From positions 124,001 through 188,000 of the forward strand of contig NZ_VWWJ01000004.1 of the NCBI RefSeq assembly GCF_011753055.1: DNA of 64,000 nt. The letters are read 5' to 3'. Of the stretch, positions 25,497 through 33,799 are shown one piece after another (the stretch's first letter is position 1; every line of letters begins with the position of its first letter). The notes below the pieces were generated by a model, which was not told the DNA's origin, ran no database searches, and was given only the letters and a program-made list of their open reading frames with translations. This DNA is from Burkholderia sp. Ax-1719. GTDB lineage: Bacteria > Pseudomonadota > Gammaproteobacteria > Burkholderiales > Burkholderiaceae. Position numbers and translations under genes: made by a program.

Positions 25497-25636
25497 GAGC
25501 GGTGAAATGCAGACGCATGGTGCCCGTAAGCCAATTGCTTGCACGTCCTTACCACTGGTTACACATATAACAAGTTCGCCCTCATTTTCGGGCGGCAGCT
25601 GAAATATGATGGGCCGATTGTCGACGAGAGACGAGA

Positions 25637-26431
25637 ATGGGTCCGAACAGTCATCATCAGCCACTCCTGAAGCGCCTGGGTTTTCGCGGCATGCATGCCC
25701 TGCAGCAGGGAGCAGCGCGTGCCGGCGCAGCGTATCCGGATTCGTCGGAATCCGAGGTCGCGCACCACGACGCGAACGCGCACGGCCGCGATTTCGTGGT
25801 CGGCGATATTCATGGCTGCATGACGGCGTTCGACCAATTGCTCACTGAAATCGATTTCGATCCGCAACGCGACCGCATGTTTTCCGTCGGCGACCTGGTT
25901 GATCGCGGCGAACAAAGCGAACGTGCTTTGGGCTTGCTGGAAAACGACTGGTTTTATCCGGTGCTCGGCAATCACGAAGAAGCGCTGTGCGCGGTCGTGG
26001 ATGGACGCTTGCCGCGCCATCGCTGGTATGAGCTGGGCGGTGAATGGGCGCAATCGCTATCCGATGGCGAACTCGCCGATTACGCCGCAAAGCTCGGCAA
26101 TTTGCCGCTCGTGCGTATCGTGGGCGAAGGCCCGCAACGCTTCAACGTCTTGCACGCTGAATTTCGCGGCAACGACGAACAACTCTCCGCAGGCAACTTC
26201 GAAGCCGCAGTGCGTCGCCGGATGCTGTGGGGCCGCGATCTGGCTTTTAGCGTGTCGCCATCACAGCAAGATCTGTCGATCACGTATTGCGGCCACACGA
26301 CGATGCGTGAAGTCCGCCAGATTGGCGCGCATATGTATATCGACACCGGCGCGTGCAACGCGGGCGGCAAACTCACACTGGTCGAACCCGCGACCGGACG
26401 TCTCTGGTCGAGCATCACGCTCAGCGCGTAA
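25637..26431 (+). CDS. PPP-family metallophosphatase (bacterial Ser/Thr phosphatase, PrpA-like)
   Basis: A 264-residue calcineurin-like phosphatase of the lambda/PrpA type. The metal-site motifs are all present: GDIHG (56-60), GDLVDRG (85-91) and GNHEE (111-115), with later metal-ligand His residues in VLHAEF and YCGHTT. The first 48 residues are unconserved and may be overlong; GRDFVVGDIHG would suit a start close to the family's usual N terminus, but no better binding site was found. It stands alone between a permease gene and a convergent GntR regulator. A protein-phosphatase role is known for the family; the target is not evident. Confidence 0.88.
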   Translation: MGPNSHHQPLLKRLGFRGMHALQQGAARAGAAYPDSSESEVAHHDANAHGRDFVVGDIHGCMTAFDQLLTEIDFDPQRDRMFSVGDLVDRGEQSERALGLLENDWFYPVLGNHEEALCAVVDGRLPRHRWYELGGEWAQSLSDGELADYAAKLGNLPLVRIVGEGPQRFNVLHAEFRGNDEQLSAGNFEAAVRRRMLWGRDLAFSVSPSQQDLSITYCGHTTMREVRQIGAHMYIDTGACNAGGKLTLVEPATGRLWSSITLSA

Positions 26432-26459
26432 TTGCCGCGCGACTAGCGCGGAACTCCCC

Positions 26460-27170
26460 TCACACCTGATCGACCGCCGCGCGCCCCGGCACCGGAAAAT
26501 GCACGCCCGCGCGCTGCGCAGCCGCTGTAATGTGCGCCTCGATTGCCTCGCCCGCGACAGCCGGATCGCGCGTCCTGAGCGCCGCCACGATGGCGCTGTG
26601 TTCCCGATAAGTCGATAAAACCAGTTCACGCCGATAAAACGGCATGCGCTGGCTTTCCTTCATGATGTCCGCGCTGCTGCGCAGAATCGATTCAATCGCC
26701 GCGTTGCCCGCGAGCGTCACGATGCGCATATGGAAATCGAAGTCCAGCTGTGAGGCTTCATCGAGTTCATCGTTGCTGAGCGCCGCGTGCAAGGCCTCCA
26801 CATTCGCCTCGAACCAGGCCAGGTCGGCGTCGCCAATCGCCAGCGCGGCCATGCGCGCGGCAAAGCCTTCGAGCGCATAGCGCATCTGGTAGGTATCGGG
26901 CAGCGAGGTCTGGTCGGCGAATCGCCACGGATGCGCGCTGGCGGCCTGGGCGCTTGTCACGTACACGCCTTTGCCCGCGCGGATCGTCAGCATGCCGAGC
27001 GCTTCGAGCGTCGATAACGCCTCGCGCAGCGACGCGCGGCTGATCTCCAGTTCCTCGGAAAGCTGGCGCTGGGCGGGCAGCAGGCTGCCGACCGGATACA
27101 GGCCGTCTTCGATCCGTGCGCGGATCGTGGCGATGGCGGCGTCGGTGACGGTATGCGGAACGTTCTTCAT
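26460..27170 (-). CDS. FadR-subfamily GntR regulator
   Basis: A 236-residue GntR regulator. The winged helix is at about 8-75 (GSLLPAQRQLSEELEISRAS, then REALSTLEALGMLTIR) and the FCD ligand domain follows, with the metal-type residues in DFHMRIV, REHSAIV and EAHITAA. FCD regulators bind carboxylates. The start at 27170 matches the family N terminus (MKNVPHTV); an upstream in-frame ATG at 27230 would overlap the operator-like site. It is divergent from dctA-alc-allA, and FadR-type palindromes lie before both genes (27189-27203 and 27330-27344), so it very likely represses both transcripts. Confidence 0.92.
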   Translation of the reverse strand: MKNVPHTVTDAAIATIRARIEDGLYPVGSLLPAQRQLSEELEISRASLREALSTLEALGMLTIRAGKGVYVTSAQAASAHPWRFADQTSLPDTYQMRYALEGFAARMAALAIGDADLAWFEANVEALHAALSNDELDEASQLDFDFHMRIVTLAGNAAIESILRSSADIMKESQRMPFYRRELVLSTYREHSAIVAALRTRDPAVAGEAIEAHITAAAQRAGVHFPVPGRAAVDQV

Positions 27171-27188
27171 TGGGTGGCGGGGCGCTCG

Positions 27189-27203
27189 CGTGGTCTGACC
27201 GGT
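27189..27203. promoter_or_regulatory. FadR-type operator before the gntR gene
   Basis: CGTGGTCTGACCGGT matches the FadR-family core TGGTC-N-GACC, with imperfect outer positions. It sits 19 bp upstream of the regulator's start codon, fitting autorepression. It is weaker than the perfect site near dctA. Confidence 0.55.
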
Positions 27204-27287
27204 ATTGTAGTCCGCCTCAAGACGGTGCACGCGCCGTCTGTCTCATGTCGCCCAACCCGCCAAGGGTAAACACGGTTTTTTGACGCC

Positions 27288-27316
27288 TTGACTCCACTAT
27301 ATCGGCTTCCTACTAT
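27288..27316 (+). promoter_or_regulatory. Sigma-70 promoter of dctA-alc-allA
   Basis: TTGACT (27288-27293) and TACTAT (27311-27316) are separated by exactly 17 bp, an excellent sigma-70 match. The predicted start site near 27323 is immediately before the FadR-type palindrome at 27330-27344, so a bound regulator would block transcription. The leader to the GTG start is about 107 nt. Confidence 0.7.
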
Positions 27317-27329
27317 CCGCTATAACAAC

Positions 27330-27344
27330 ACTGGTCAGACCAGT
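27330..27344. promoter_or_regulatory. Perfect FadR-type operator before dctA
   Basis: ACTGGTCAGACCAGT is a perfect 7-bp inverted repeat around one base and equals the FadR/PdhR/LldR-type consensus TGGTCNGACCA. It overlaps the predicted start of the dctA transcript, a classical repression position. The divergent FadR-subfamily gene is the obvious binding protein. Confidence 0.7.
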
Positions 27345-27429
27345 CCGAACAGTTAGCCACTCCCTGCGGCTGTGCATGGGACGGGGCAAGGCGCTCAAAC
27401 GTCGCGTCCCATCGACAAAGGAGAAAGTC

Positions 27430-28764
27430 GTGACGAAGTTCTTCAATTCGCTGTTTGGCCGGGTGGTGATTGCGCTCGTCGTGGGCATTGCCGTCGGGGC
27501 GATCTTCCCCCATTTCGCCCAGTCGCTCAGACCGCTAGGCGATGGCTTTCTCAAGCTCATCAAGATGGTGATCGGGCCGATTGTGTTCTGCGTGGTCGTG
27601 AGCGGCATGGCGCACGCGGGCGATCTCAAGAAGGTCGGACGGGTGGGCCTGAAATCGGTGATTTACTTCGAGGCGATGACGACGGTTGCGCTCGTGATCG
27701 GCGCGGTGCTGGCGTATGCGACGCGACCGGGCGCGGGCATGAACGTGAATCTGCATTCGCTCGACGCAGCCTCGCTGGCCACCTACACCGAGAACGCCAA
27801 GAGCCTCAAGGACACGGCCGCTTTCCTGCTGAAGATCATTCCGGATACCGCGTTCGACGCGTTCGCAAAGGGCGACATCCTGCAGATTCTGGTGTTTTCC
27901 GTGCTGTTTGGCAGCGCGCTTTCGCTGCTCGGCCCGAAGGCGCAGCGCGTGAACAGCATCATCGACGAACTCGCGCAGGTGTTCTTCCGCGTGATGGGCT
28001 TCATCATCAAGCTCGCGCCGTTCGGCGTGCTGGGTGCGATCGCCTTCACGACGGGTACGTACGGCGTGGCCTCGCTCAAGCAGCTCGGCCTGCTGGTGAT
28101 CGTGTTCTACGCCAGCTGCATCGTGTTCGTTGCGGTGGTGCTGGGCGTGGTGATGCGCCTCGCGGGCTTCAACGTTTTCAAGCTGATTCGCTACCTGCGC
28201 GAGGAACTGTCGATCGTGCTGGGCACGGCATCGTCGGACGCCGTGCTGCCGCAGGTGATGCGCAAACTCGAATTCATGGGCGTGAAGGACTCGACCGTGG
28301 GCCTTGTGATTCCCACCGGCTATTCGTTCAATCTGGACGGCTTTTCGATCTACCTCACGCTGGCCGTGATCTTTATCGCCCAGGCGACCAACACGCCGCT
28401 TTCGCTGCATGACCTGATCGTGGTCGTACTGGTCTCGCTCGTGACCTCGAAGGGCGCGCACGGCATTCCGGGTTCGGCGATTGTGATTCTTGCCGCCACG
28501 CTCTCCGCCATTCCCGCGATTCCCGTGCTGGGGCTCGTGCTGATTCTGCCGGTGGACTGGTTCGTCGGCATCGCTCGCGCCATCACGAACCTGATCGGCA
28601 ACTGCGTTGCCACGGTGGTGGTCGCGGTGTGGGAACACGATATCGACAAGGCTCGCGCCAAACGCGTGCTGAATTTCGACGAAGGTTATCTCTACGTGCC
28701 GGGCGGCGACGAAGACGCTGCCGCACATGACGGCGTGCTTGGCGGCAATCCCGCGCACGCTTGA
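27430..28764 (+). CDS. dctA: C4-dicarboxylate:cation symporter DctA
   Basis: A 444-residue DAACS-family symporter with the usual length. Helices and motifs are in order: [19 protein letters not shown], the serine-rich hairpin region around [13 protein letters not shown], the substrate-binding [12 protein letters not shown] and [22 protein letters not shown] precedes GTG 27430, which is preferred over the ATG at 27376. It is the first gene of an operon with allantoicase and ureidoglycolate lyase (gaps of 38 and 13 bp). Classical substrates are succinate, fumarate and malate; cotranscription with ureide genes raises the possibility of allantoate or ureidoglycolate uptake. Confidence 0.92.
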   Translation: MTKFFNSLFGRVVIALVVGIAVGAIFPHFAQSLRPLGDGFLKLIKMVIGPIVFCVVVSGMAHAGDLKKVGRVGLKSVIYFEAMTTVALVIGAVLAYATRPGAGMNVNLHSLDAASLATYTENAKSLKDTAAFLLKIIPDTAFDAFAKGDILQILVFSVLFGSALSLLGPKAQRVNSIIDELAQVFFRVMGFIIKLAPFGVLGAIAFTTGTYGVASLKQLGLLVIVFYASCIVFVAVVLGVVMRLAGFNVFKLIRYLREELSIVLGTASSDAVLPQVMRKLEFMGVKDSTVGLVIPTGYSFNLDGFSIYLTLAVIFIAQATNTPLSLHDLIVVVLVSLVTSKGAHGIPGSAIVILAATLSAIPAIPVLGLVLILPVDWFVGIARAITNLIGNCVATVVVAVWEHDIDKARAKRVLNFDEGYLYVPGGDEDAAAHDGVLGGNPAHA

Positions 28765-28802
28765 TTCGAACCCCTGAACAACTCTCTTTGCACTGGACCA
28801 TC

Positions 28803-29822
28803 ATGGCTATTCCGACACTCGATCCCAATGCACCGGCCTTCACGCGCCGCTATATGAATCTCGCGGACTCGCGACTGGGCGCGCAGGCCCTGCTTGCAAG
28901 CGACGAATTCTTCGCACCCAAGGAACGCATGCTGGAGCCGCAGTCCGCCGTTTTTATCCCCGGCAAGTACGACGATCACGGCAAATGGATGGATGGCTGG
29001 GAAACGCGCCGCAAGCGCACGACGGGCCACGACTTCTGTATCGTGCGTCTGGCGCGTCCCGGCGTAATCTATGGCGTCGATCTCGATACCAGCCACTTCA
29101 CCGGCAACTTCCCGCCGGCCGCTTCGATCGAAGCCTGCTACGCGGATACCGCAGGCGACAACGTGCCGCCTGAGAATGCCGACTGGCAGACCGTTGTACC
29201 CGCAACGACATTGCAGGGAAACCAGCACCATTACATCGAAGTGAGCGATACACGCGCCTTCACCCATCTGCGCGTGAATCTGTTTCCGGACGGCGGCCTC
29301 GCGCGCCTGCGCGTATATGGCCAGCCTAAACGCGACTGGAGCCGTGTGGAGAAGGGGAGTCTCGTCGATCTCGCGGCGGTCGAAAACGGCGCGTATCTGG
29401 TGGCGGCGAACAATCAGCACTTCGGCATGGCGTCGACGCTGCTCATGCCTGGTCGTGGCGTGAACATGGGCGACGGCTGGGAAACGCGCCGCCGCCGCGA
29501 GCCGGGCAACGACTGGGCCATCGTGGCGCTTGCGCGTCCCGGCATCATTCACAAGATCGAAGTGGACACGGCGCACTTCAAGGGCAATTTCCCCGACCGC
29601 TGCTCGCTGCAGGCCGCGACCGTCACGGGCGGCACTGACGATTCGCTCGTCACGCAGGCGATGTTCTGGCCCACGCTACTCGGCGAACAGAAACTGGAAA
29701 TGGACAAGCAGCACATCTTCGAAAGCGGTCTCGCAGCGCTGGGGCCGGTCACGCATGTGCGCTTCAATATTTATCCCGACGGCGGCGTTTCGCGTCTGCG
29801 TCTGTGGGGCGAACTCGCCTGA
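28803..29822 (+). CDS. alc: Allantoicase
   Basis: A 339-residue allantoate amidinohydrolase, which splits allantoate to ureidoglycolate and urea. The protein is a tandem duplication of one jelly-roll module, seen in the repeated GWETRR (65-70 and near 224) and in paired phrases such as [11 protein letters not shown] / [11 protein letters not shown] and [16 protein letters not shown] / [16 protein letters not shown]. Length and duplication match known allantoicases. The start at 28803 gives the family N terminus; only a weak GGA precedes it. It lies between dctA and allA in one operon. Confidence 0.95.
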   Translation: MAIPTLDPNAPAFTRRYMNLADSRLGAQALLASDEFFAPKERMLEPQSAVFIPGKYDDHGKWMDGWETRRKRTTGHDFCIVRLARPGVIYGVDLDTSHFTGNFPPAASIEACYADTAGDNVPPENADWQTVVPATTLQGNQHHYIEVSDTRAFTHLRVNLFPDGGLARLRVYGQPKRDWSRVEKGSLVDLAAVENGAYLVAANNQHFGMASTLLMPGRGVNMGDGWETRRRREPGNDWAIVALARPGIIHKIEVDTAHFKGNFPDRCSLQAATVTGGTDDSLVTQAMFWPTLLGEQKLEMDKQHIFESGLAALGPVTHVRFNIYPDGGVSRLRLWGELA

Positions 29823-29835
29823 ACGGAGGATGGCG

Positions 29836-30360
29836 ATGGATACCACGCTTAGCATGCATTGCCTGACGCTGGAACCGCTCACGCGCGAAGCGTTCGCGCC
29901 GTTTGGCGACGTGATCGAACTTGACGGTGCGCGCCACTTTCCGATCAACGGCGGCACGACCGAGCGCTTTCACGACCTCGCCAACATCGACGTGTGCGAG
30001 GCGGGCGGCAAGCCGCTCGTCAATGTGTTTCGCGCACAGCCACGCGCGTGGCCCGTGCCAATTGCGATGATGGAGCGGCATCCGCACGGCAGCCAGGCAT
30101 TCGTGCCGCTGGGCAGCGCGCGCTACGCCGTGGTGGTTGCGCCTGCAGGTGAGTTCGATCCAGCGCGCTTGCGCGCGTTCTGGGTGGACGGCACGCAGGG
30201 CGTCAACTATGCGAGAGGCGTCTGGCACCATCCCTTGCTGGCGTTCGATCGTGTGAGCGATTTTCTCGTCATCGACCGCGGCGGTGTTCAGCCGAATTGC
30301 GATGAGATCGAACTGGAGATTGCGCTGGAACTGCACGAACCGCTAGCGCCTGCGAACTGA
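29836..30360 (+). CDS. allA: Ureidoglycolate lyase
   Basis: A 174-residue cupin-like enzyme that converts ureidoglycolate to glyoxylate and urea, the step after allantoicase. Family features are [14 protein letters not shown] at the start, [14 protein letters not shown], the core [11 protein letters not shown] and [18 protein letters not shown] stands 6 nt before ATG 29836, while the ATG at 29830 touches the binding site directly. The stop codon lies in the loop of a strong hairpin (30340-30371). No urease or allantoinase gene is in the window, so the rest of the purine pathway lies elsewhere. Confidence 0.94.
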   Translation: MDTTLSMHCLTLEPLTREAFAPFGDVIELDGARHFPINGGTTERFHDLANIDVCEAGGKPLVNVFRAQPRAWPVPIAMMERHPHGSQAFVPLGSARYAVVVAPAGEFDPARLRAFWVDGTQGVNYARGVWHHPLLAFDRVSDFLVIDRGGVQPNCDEIELEIALELHEPLAPAN

Positions 30361-30371
30361 GGCGCTAGCGG
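30340..30371. terminator. Hairpin enclosing the allA stop codon
   Basis: CCGCTAGCGCC (30340-30350) and GGCGCTAGCGG (30361-30371) are perfectly complementary 11-bp arms; the 10-nt loop contains the allA stop TGA. It lies between convergent allA and the binding-protein gene ending at 30388, so it may end both transcripts. No U tract follows on either strand, so it could instead stabilise the 3' end. Confidence 0.5.
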
Positions 30372-30387
30372 CGGCGTGGATTATCGA

Positions 30388-31170
30388 TCAGTGTGCAGGA
30401 ACGGAATCGAGCCCCGTCGACTGCACAACGCCTTGAGCACCCGGAGAAGCCATGTAGTCCAGCAGCGCCCTGGCTTCTGCGGGATGCTTCGCCTCGACCG
30501 GAATGCCCGCGGCGTAACGCGTGACCGACTGCACCGACTCGGGAATCTTGCCGACGAACGTCGCGCCCTTCACCGGCAGCAATTCGCTGACCTGCTGAAA
30601 GCCAATTTCGTATTCGCCATTCGCCACGACCGAGGCAACGGGGATGCGCGGCACCATCTTCGCTTTCGGCTTCACCTGATCCTCGACGCCCAGTCGCTTG
30701 AACAACTCGCGCTCGATATAGACGCCGCTCGCGCTATCCGAATACGCGATCGACTTCGCGTTCAGCAGCGTTTGCCTGAGCGCGTCGACGCTGCCGATAT
30801 CGGGCTTGGGCGCGCCTTCGCGCACGACCATGCCGATGCGTGAATCCGCGAGTTCCACGCGCGAGTCTGCGCGCACCTTACCCTGCTTGATCAGATCGTC
30901 GAGCGCATAGCCGACCATGATCACCACGTCCGCCGGCTCGCCGCGCGCGAGCCGTTGGGGAATTGCTTCGGGCGATTTGCCCATGGACGGCCCGAGCGTC
31001 GTGTCGAGCGTGTTGCCCGTGCTTGCCGCGAATTTGGGGCCGAGCAGCTTGTAGGCCGCCGTGAAACCGCCGGAGGTCATGACGTGAAGCTCTTCGGCAT
31101 AGGCGTTGGACGCAAGCACGGCGCTGGCGGCCAGGGTCAGCGCAATCAGTTTGGGCAGAAGCGATTTCAT
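30388..31170 (-). CDS. Molybdate-type periplasmic binding protein, orphan
   Basis: A 260-residue type II solute-binding protein (ModA-like, SBP_bac_11). The signal peptide is about 25 residues, ending ASNAYA. The mature protein begins ELHVMTSGGFTAAYKLLGPK, and conserved phrases such as LARGEPADVVIM, SIAYSDSASGVYIE and GEYEIGFQQVSELL follow. The start at 31170 gives a proper signal peptide; longer frames do not. There is no permease or ATPase gene next to it. It is convergent with allA and divergent from an MFS transporter. Ligand identity is uncertain: many such proteins in this group bind organic oxyanions, not molybdate. Confidence 0.85.
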   Translation of the reverse strand: MKSLLPKLIALTLAASAVLASNAYAEELHVMTSGGFTAAYKLLGPKFAASTGNTLDTTLGPSMGKSPEAIPQRLARGEPADVVIMVGYALDDLIKQGKVRADSRVELADSRIGMVVREGAPKPDIGSVDALRQTLLNAKSIAYSDSASGVYIERELFKRLGVEDQVKPKAKMVPRIPVASVVANGEYEIGFQQVSELLPVKGATFVGKIPESVQSVTRYAAGIPVEAKHPAEARALLDYMASPGAQGVVQSTGLDSVPAH

Positions 31171-31360
31171 GGTCGTGTCGATGCGATGGCGAGCGAGGGG
31201 TGATATAGGGCCTTTGATTATCGACCAACACGCGCGCCTGCGGCTAGCGTCATGACGCAGTCGCCGAAGCGCGTGTGCTACCGTTTCCGATGACTTTTCG
31301 CGAATGCAGGCATCGGAATATGTCACTTGTCGCCCTATTTGTGGCTACTTAGGATCAAAC

Positions 31361-31371
31361 CGACTAGTCGC
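31361..31371. promoter_or_regulatory. CGACTAGTCG palindrome before the MFS gene
   Basis: CGACTAGTCG is a perfect 10-bp palindrome (31361-31370), 63 bp before the MFS start. The 9-mer ACTAGTCGC (31363-31371) recurs at 33728-33736 before the amidase gene, with the same orientation. Shared sequence before two genes flanking a LysR regulator suggests a common operator. Confidence 0.4.
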
Positions 31372-31433
31372 AGTGGGAGCGCCCGGCATAGCCGACGCGG
31401 GCCCGGTCCTTACTCTCTCGGCAGGTGCTCAGC

Positions 31434-32705
31434 ATGATCGACCCCAATAAAAGCAGGCGCGCCAGCTTCGCGGTTTTCGCGCTGCTCTATTTCGGCTACT
31501 GCATTTCGTATATCGATCGCTCGGCGATCGCGCTCTCGCTCGTGGCGATCGGCAAGGAATTCCATGTGGGTTCGGCGGCGCTTGGCGTCGTCATGAGCAC
31601 GTTCTATATCAGCTACGCCGCCATGCAGATTCCCGGCGGCTGGATCGCCGATCGTTGGGGCAGCAAGAAGGTGATCGTTGTTTCGGTGGCGTTCTGGTCG
31701 GTGTTTACGCTGATGACGGGGCTTGCGTGGTCGCTGGCCTCGCTGATCGCGATCCGTTTTATCTTCGGTCTGGGCGAGGGCGGTTATCCGGGCGCGGCGG
31801 TCAAGGGCGTCACCGAATCGGTGGCGCGTGCGGATCGTCCGAAAATGTCCGCGCTGCTGATGTCGTCGAATTATGTCGGCAGCTTTATTGCGCCGCTGGC
31901 GATTGCGCCGCTGATCCTGCTGCTGGGCTGGCGGCATGCCTTCGTGGTGGCGGGTTGCGCGGGTCTCGTGTTCGCACTGTTCTATCTGTTCGCGGTAAAA
32001 GACACGCACCAGAAGCGCGATTCGACGGGCCGCTCCTCGCGCATCGATGGCGCGGCCACGCGCGCGCTGCTCAAGATGCCGCTAATGTGGAAAATCCTGC
32101 TGACCTGGTTCGGCATGGGCATCGTCAACAAGGGGCTCGACGCGTGGATGCCTGCGTATCTGCTCACCGAACGTCATCTCGACCTCAAGGCCGTTGGCAT
32201 GCTCACGCCGTTGCCCTTCGTCGCGGCGAGCATCTCGACCGCGCTGGGTGGCTGGATTCTCACGCGCTGGTTCGATGGCCGCGAGAAATGGCTGATGGCG
32301 GCATGCTGCGCGATTTCCGGCTTCTTCCTCTACGAGATGTACACGGCGCAAACCGTAACGGGCGTGATTGCGTATCAGTCGATCGTCTACTTCTTCAAAT
32401 CCTTCGTGTTTGCAGGGGTGTTTGCGCTGCCGGCTAAATTCCTGCCGCAAAAACTCATCGGCACGGGGGCGGGGATGGTCAACTTTGGCGGGCAGGTGGC
32501 AGGATTCGTTGCGCCCGCAGTCATCGGCGTGCTGGTGTCGGTCACGGGCAATTACAACGCAGTGTTTGGCTTCCTGATCGTGGCGACGGTGTTTGCGCTC
32601 TTGACCAGCCTCTCGATCCGTCTCGTGCCGGAAGCCGATGCGGCCGATGCGGCCGATGCGGCCGATTTAGCGGATCCACAACTGGGCGCACCGCGCAAAG
32701 CCTGA
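31434..32705 (+). CDS. MFS transporter, ACS family
   Basis: A 423-residue permease with twelve helices of the anion:cation symporter type. Signatures: YFGYCISYIDRSAIALSL in helix 1, GGWIADRWGSKKVI after helix 2, RFIFGLGEGGYPGAAVKGV in helix 4, and QVAGFVAPAVIGVLV in the second half. Start 31434 is preferred to the GTG at 31425 by spacing to AGG. The C-terminal tail contains a 9-bp DNA repeat coding Ala-Asp-Ala three times (32634-32660). It is followed on the same strand by a LysR regulator, amidase and D-serine dehydratase, suggesting import of an amide or hydroxy amino acid derivative. Confidence 0.9.
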   Translation: MIDPNKSRRASFAVFALLYFGYCISYIDRSAIALSLVAIGKEFHVGSAALGVVMSTFYISYAAMQIPGGWIADRWGSKKVIVVSVAFWSVFTLMTGLAWSLASLIAIRFIFGLGEGGYPGAAVKGVTESVARADRPKMSALLMSSNYVGSFIAPLAIAPLILLLGWRHAFVVAGCAGLVFALFYLFAVKDTHQKRDSTGRSSRIDGAATRALLKMPLMWKILLTWFGMGIVNKGLDAWMPAYLLTERHLDLKAVGMLTPLPFVAASISTALGGWILTRWFDGREKWLMAACCAISGFFLYEMYTAQTVTGVIAYQSIVYFFKSFVFAGVFALPAKFLPQKLIGTGAGMVNFGGQVAGFVAPAVIGVLVSVTGNYNAVFGFLIVATVFALLTSLSIRLVPEADAADAADAADLADPQLGAPRKA

Positions 32706-32766
32706 GCGCTTGATTCGCTGAACAGGCGCTATGATGGAGCATTACGCGTCTTCCCATCGACCCATC

Positions 32767-33684
32767 ATGAGCGCCCGTATTCTTCAGGAAGCCGCCGTCC
32801 GTTACTTCCTCGAAGTGGTCAACACCGGTTCTGTCGCCGATGCCGCCACACGTCTGAATGTGGTGCCATCGGCGGTGAGCCGGCAGATTGCGCGGCTGGA
32901 GAGCGAACTCGGCACGCCGCTATTTGTGCGGCAATCGCGCGGCATGGTGCCCAGTAAAGCGGGCGAAATGCTTGCCGCCTATGCGCGCCGCTCCCAGCTC
33001 GACGCCGAACAGATCTCGCTGGAAATCGACGCGCTGCGCGGCGAAGCCGAACGTACGATCCGCATCGCCTGCACGGAAGGTTTCGCGGCCACCTTTCTGC
33101 CGCGCGCCATGGCGGATTTTCGCCGCACCGTTGTGCCCGCATCGTTCGAGGTGGTCGTCGATACGGCTGCAGGCGTGACGCAGCGCGTGCGTGAAGCCGA
33201 ATGTGACATCGGCCTCACGTTCAGCTTTGGGCCCGAAAAAGACATTCATACGGCGTTTTCCGCGCCTTCACCCATCTTCGCCATCGTCGCGTCGACCCAT
33301 CCGCTTGCGCAGTCCGCGCAGGTCTCGTTCCGCGAATTGCTGGCGTATCCACTCGCCTTGCCTGGCGTGCATTCGACGCTGCACAAGCTGATCGATATCT
33401 ATTGCAGCCGCGAGGGCGTGGCCTGCAAGAGCGTGCTGAGCAGCGCCACACTGGAAACCCTGCTGGGTTTTACGCTTGCAAGCGATGCCGTGACTTTCAG
33501 CGGCGAACTGTTCGTGCGCCCGCGCCTGGCGTCCGGCGAACTGGTTGCGCTTCCTGTGCCGGAACTCACGACAAGCGAACGCGCTGTCGAAATTCAGACG
33601 CTCGCGCGGCGCGCCTTGCCGCCGCTGCTGCAGTCGTTTATCGAACGCTTGAGCGCCGAGCTTTCACCGACTGAATCGCGCTGA
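32767..33684 (+). CDS. LysR family transcriptional regulator
   Basis: A LysR regulator of about 305 residues. The winged helix lies in the first 65 residues (VRYFLEVVNTGSVADAATRL, then NVVPSAVSRQIARLESELGT and LFVRQSRGMVPSKAGEMLA), followed by a type II periplasmic-fold effector domain (IRIACTEGFAATFLPRAMAD onward). An in-frame ATG pair at 32731/32734 would add 12 unconserved residues; neither start has a strong binding site. It lies 62-116 bp before and after same-strand MFS and amidase genes, both of which carry an ACTAGTCGC motif upstream, so it probably controls both. Confidence 0.9.
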   Translation: MSARILQEAAVRYFLEVVNTGSVADAATRLNVVPSAVSRQIARLESELGTPLFVRQSRGMVPSKAGEMLAAYARRSQLDAEQISLEIDALRGEAERTIRIACTEGFAATFLPRAMADFRRTVVPASFEVVVDTAAGVTQRVREAECDIGLTFSFGPEKDIHTAFSAPSPIFAIVASTHPLAQSAQVSFRELLAYPLALPGVHSTLHKLIDIYCSREGVACKSVLSSATLETLLGFTLASDAVTFSGELFVRPRLASGELVALPVPELTTSERAVEIQTLARRALPPLLQSFIERLSAELSPTESR

Positions 33685-33702
33685 TTAAAGCGGTGAGCAA
33701 AA

Positions 33703-33736
33703 GTGAATTCACGTTTCGATAATCATCACTAGTCGC
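33703..33736. promoter_or_regulatory. Palindrome and ACTAGTCGC motif before the amidase
   Basis: GTGAATTCAC (33703-33712) is a perfect 10-bp palindrome and ACTAGTCGC (33728-33736) repeats the motif found before the MFS gene at 31363-31371. Both lie 64-97 bp before the amidase start, within reach of the promoter. They are candidate LysR sites by position and recurrence. Confidence 0.4.
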
Positions 33737-33799
33737 GGCTTTTCTCGTCGTCTACATTGGGCGCACATGTTGCCTGTTTGATGCTTAAAGGACTGCCCG

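Noticed and set aside
25606..25636. An upstream start for the metallophosphatase gene
   Set aside because: Different frame and no binding site; the ATG at 25637 is the first in-frame start and the conserved motifs begin well inside.
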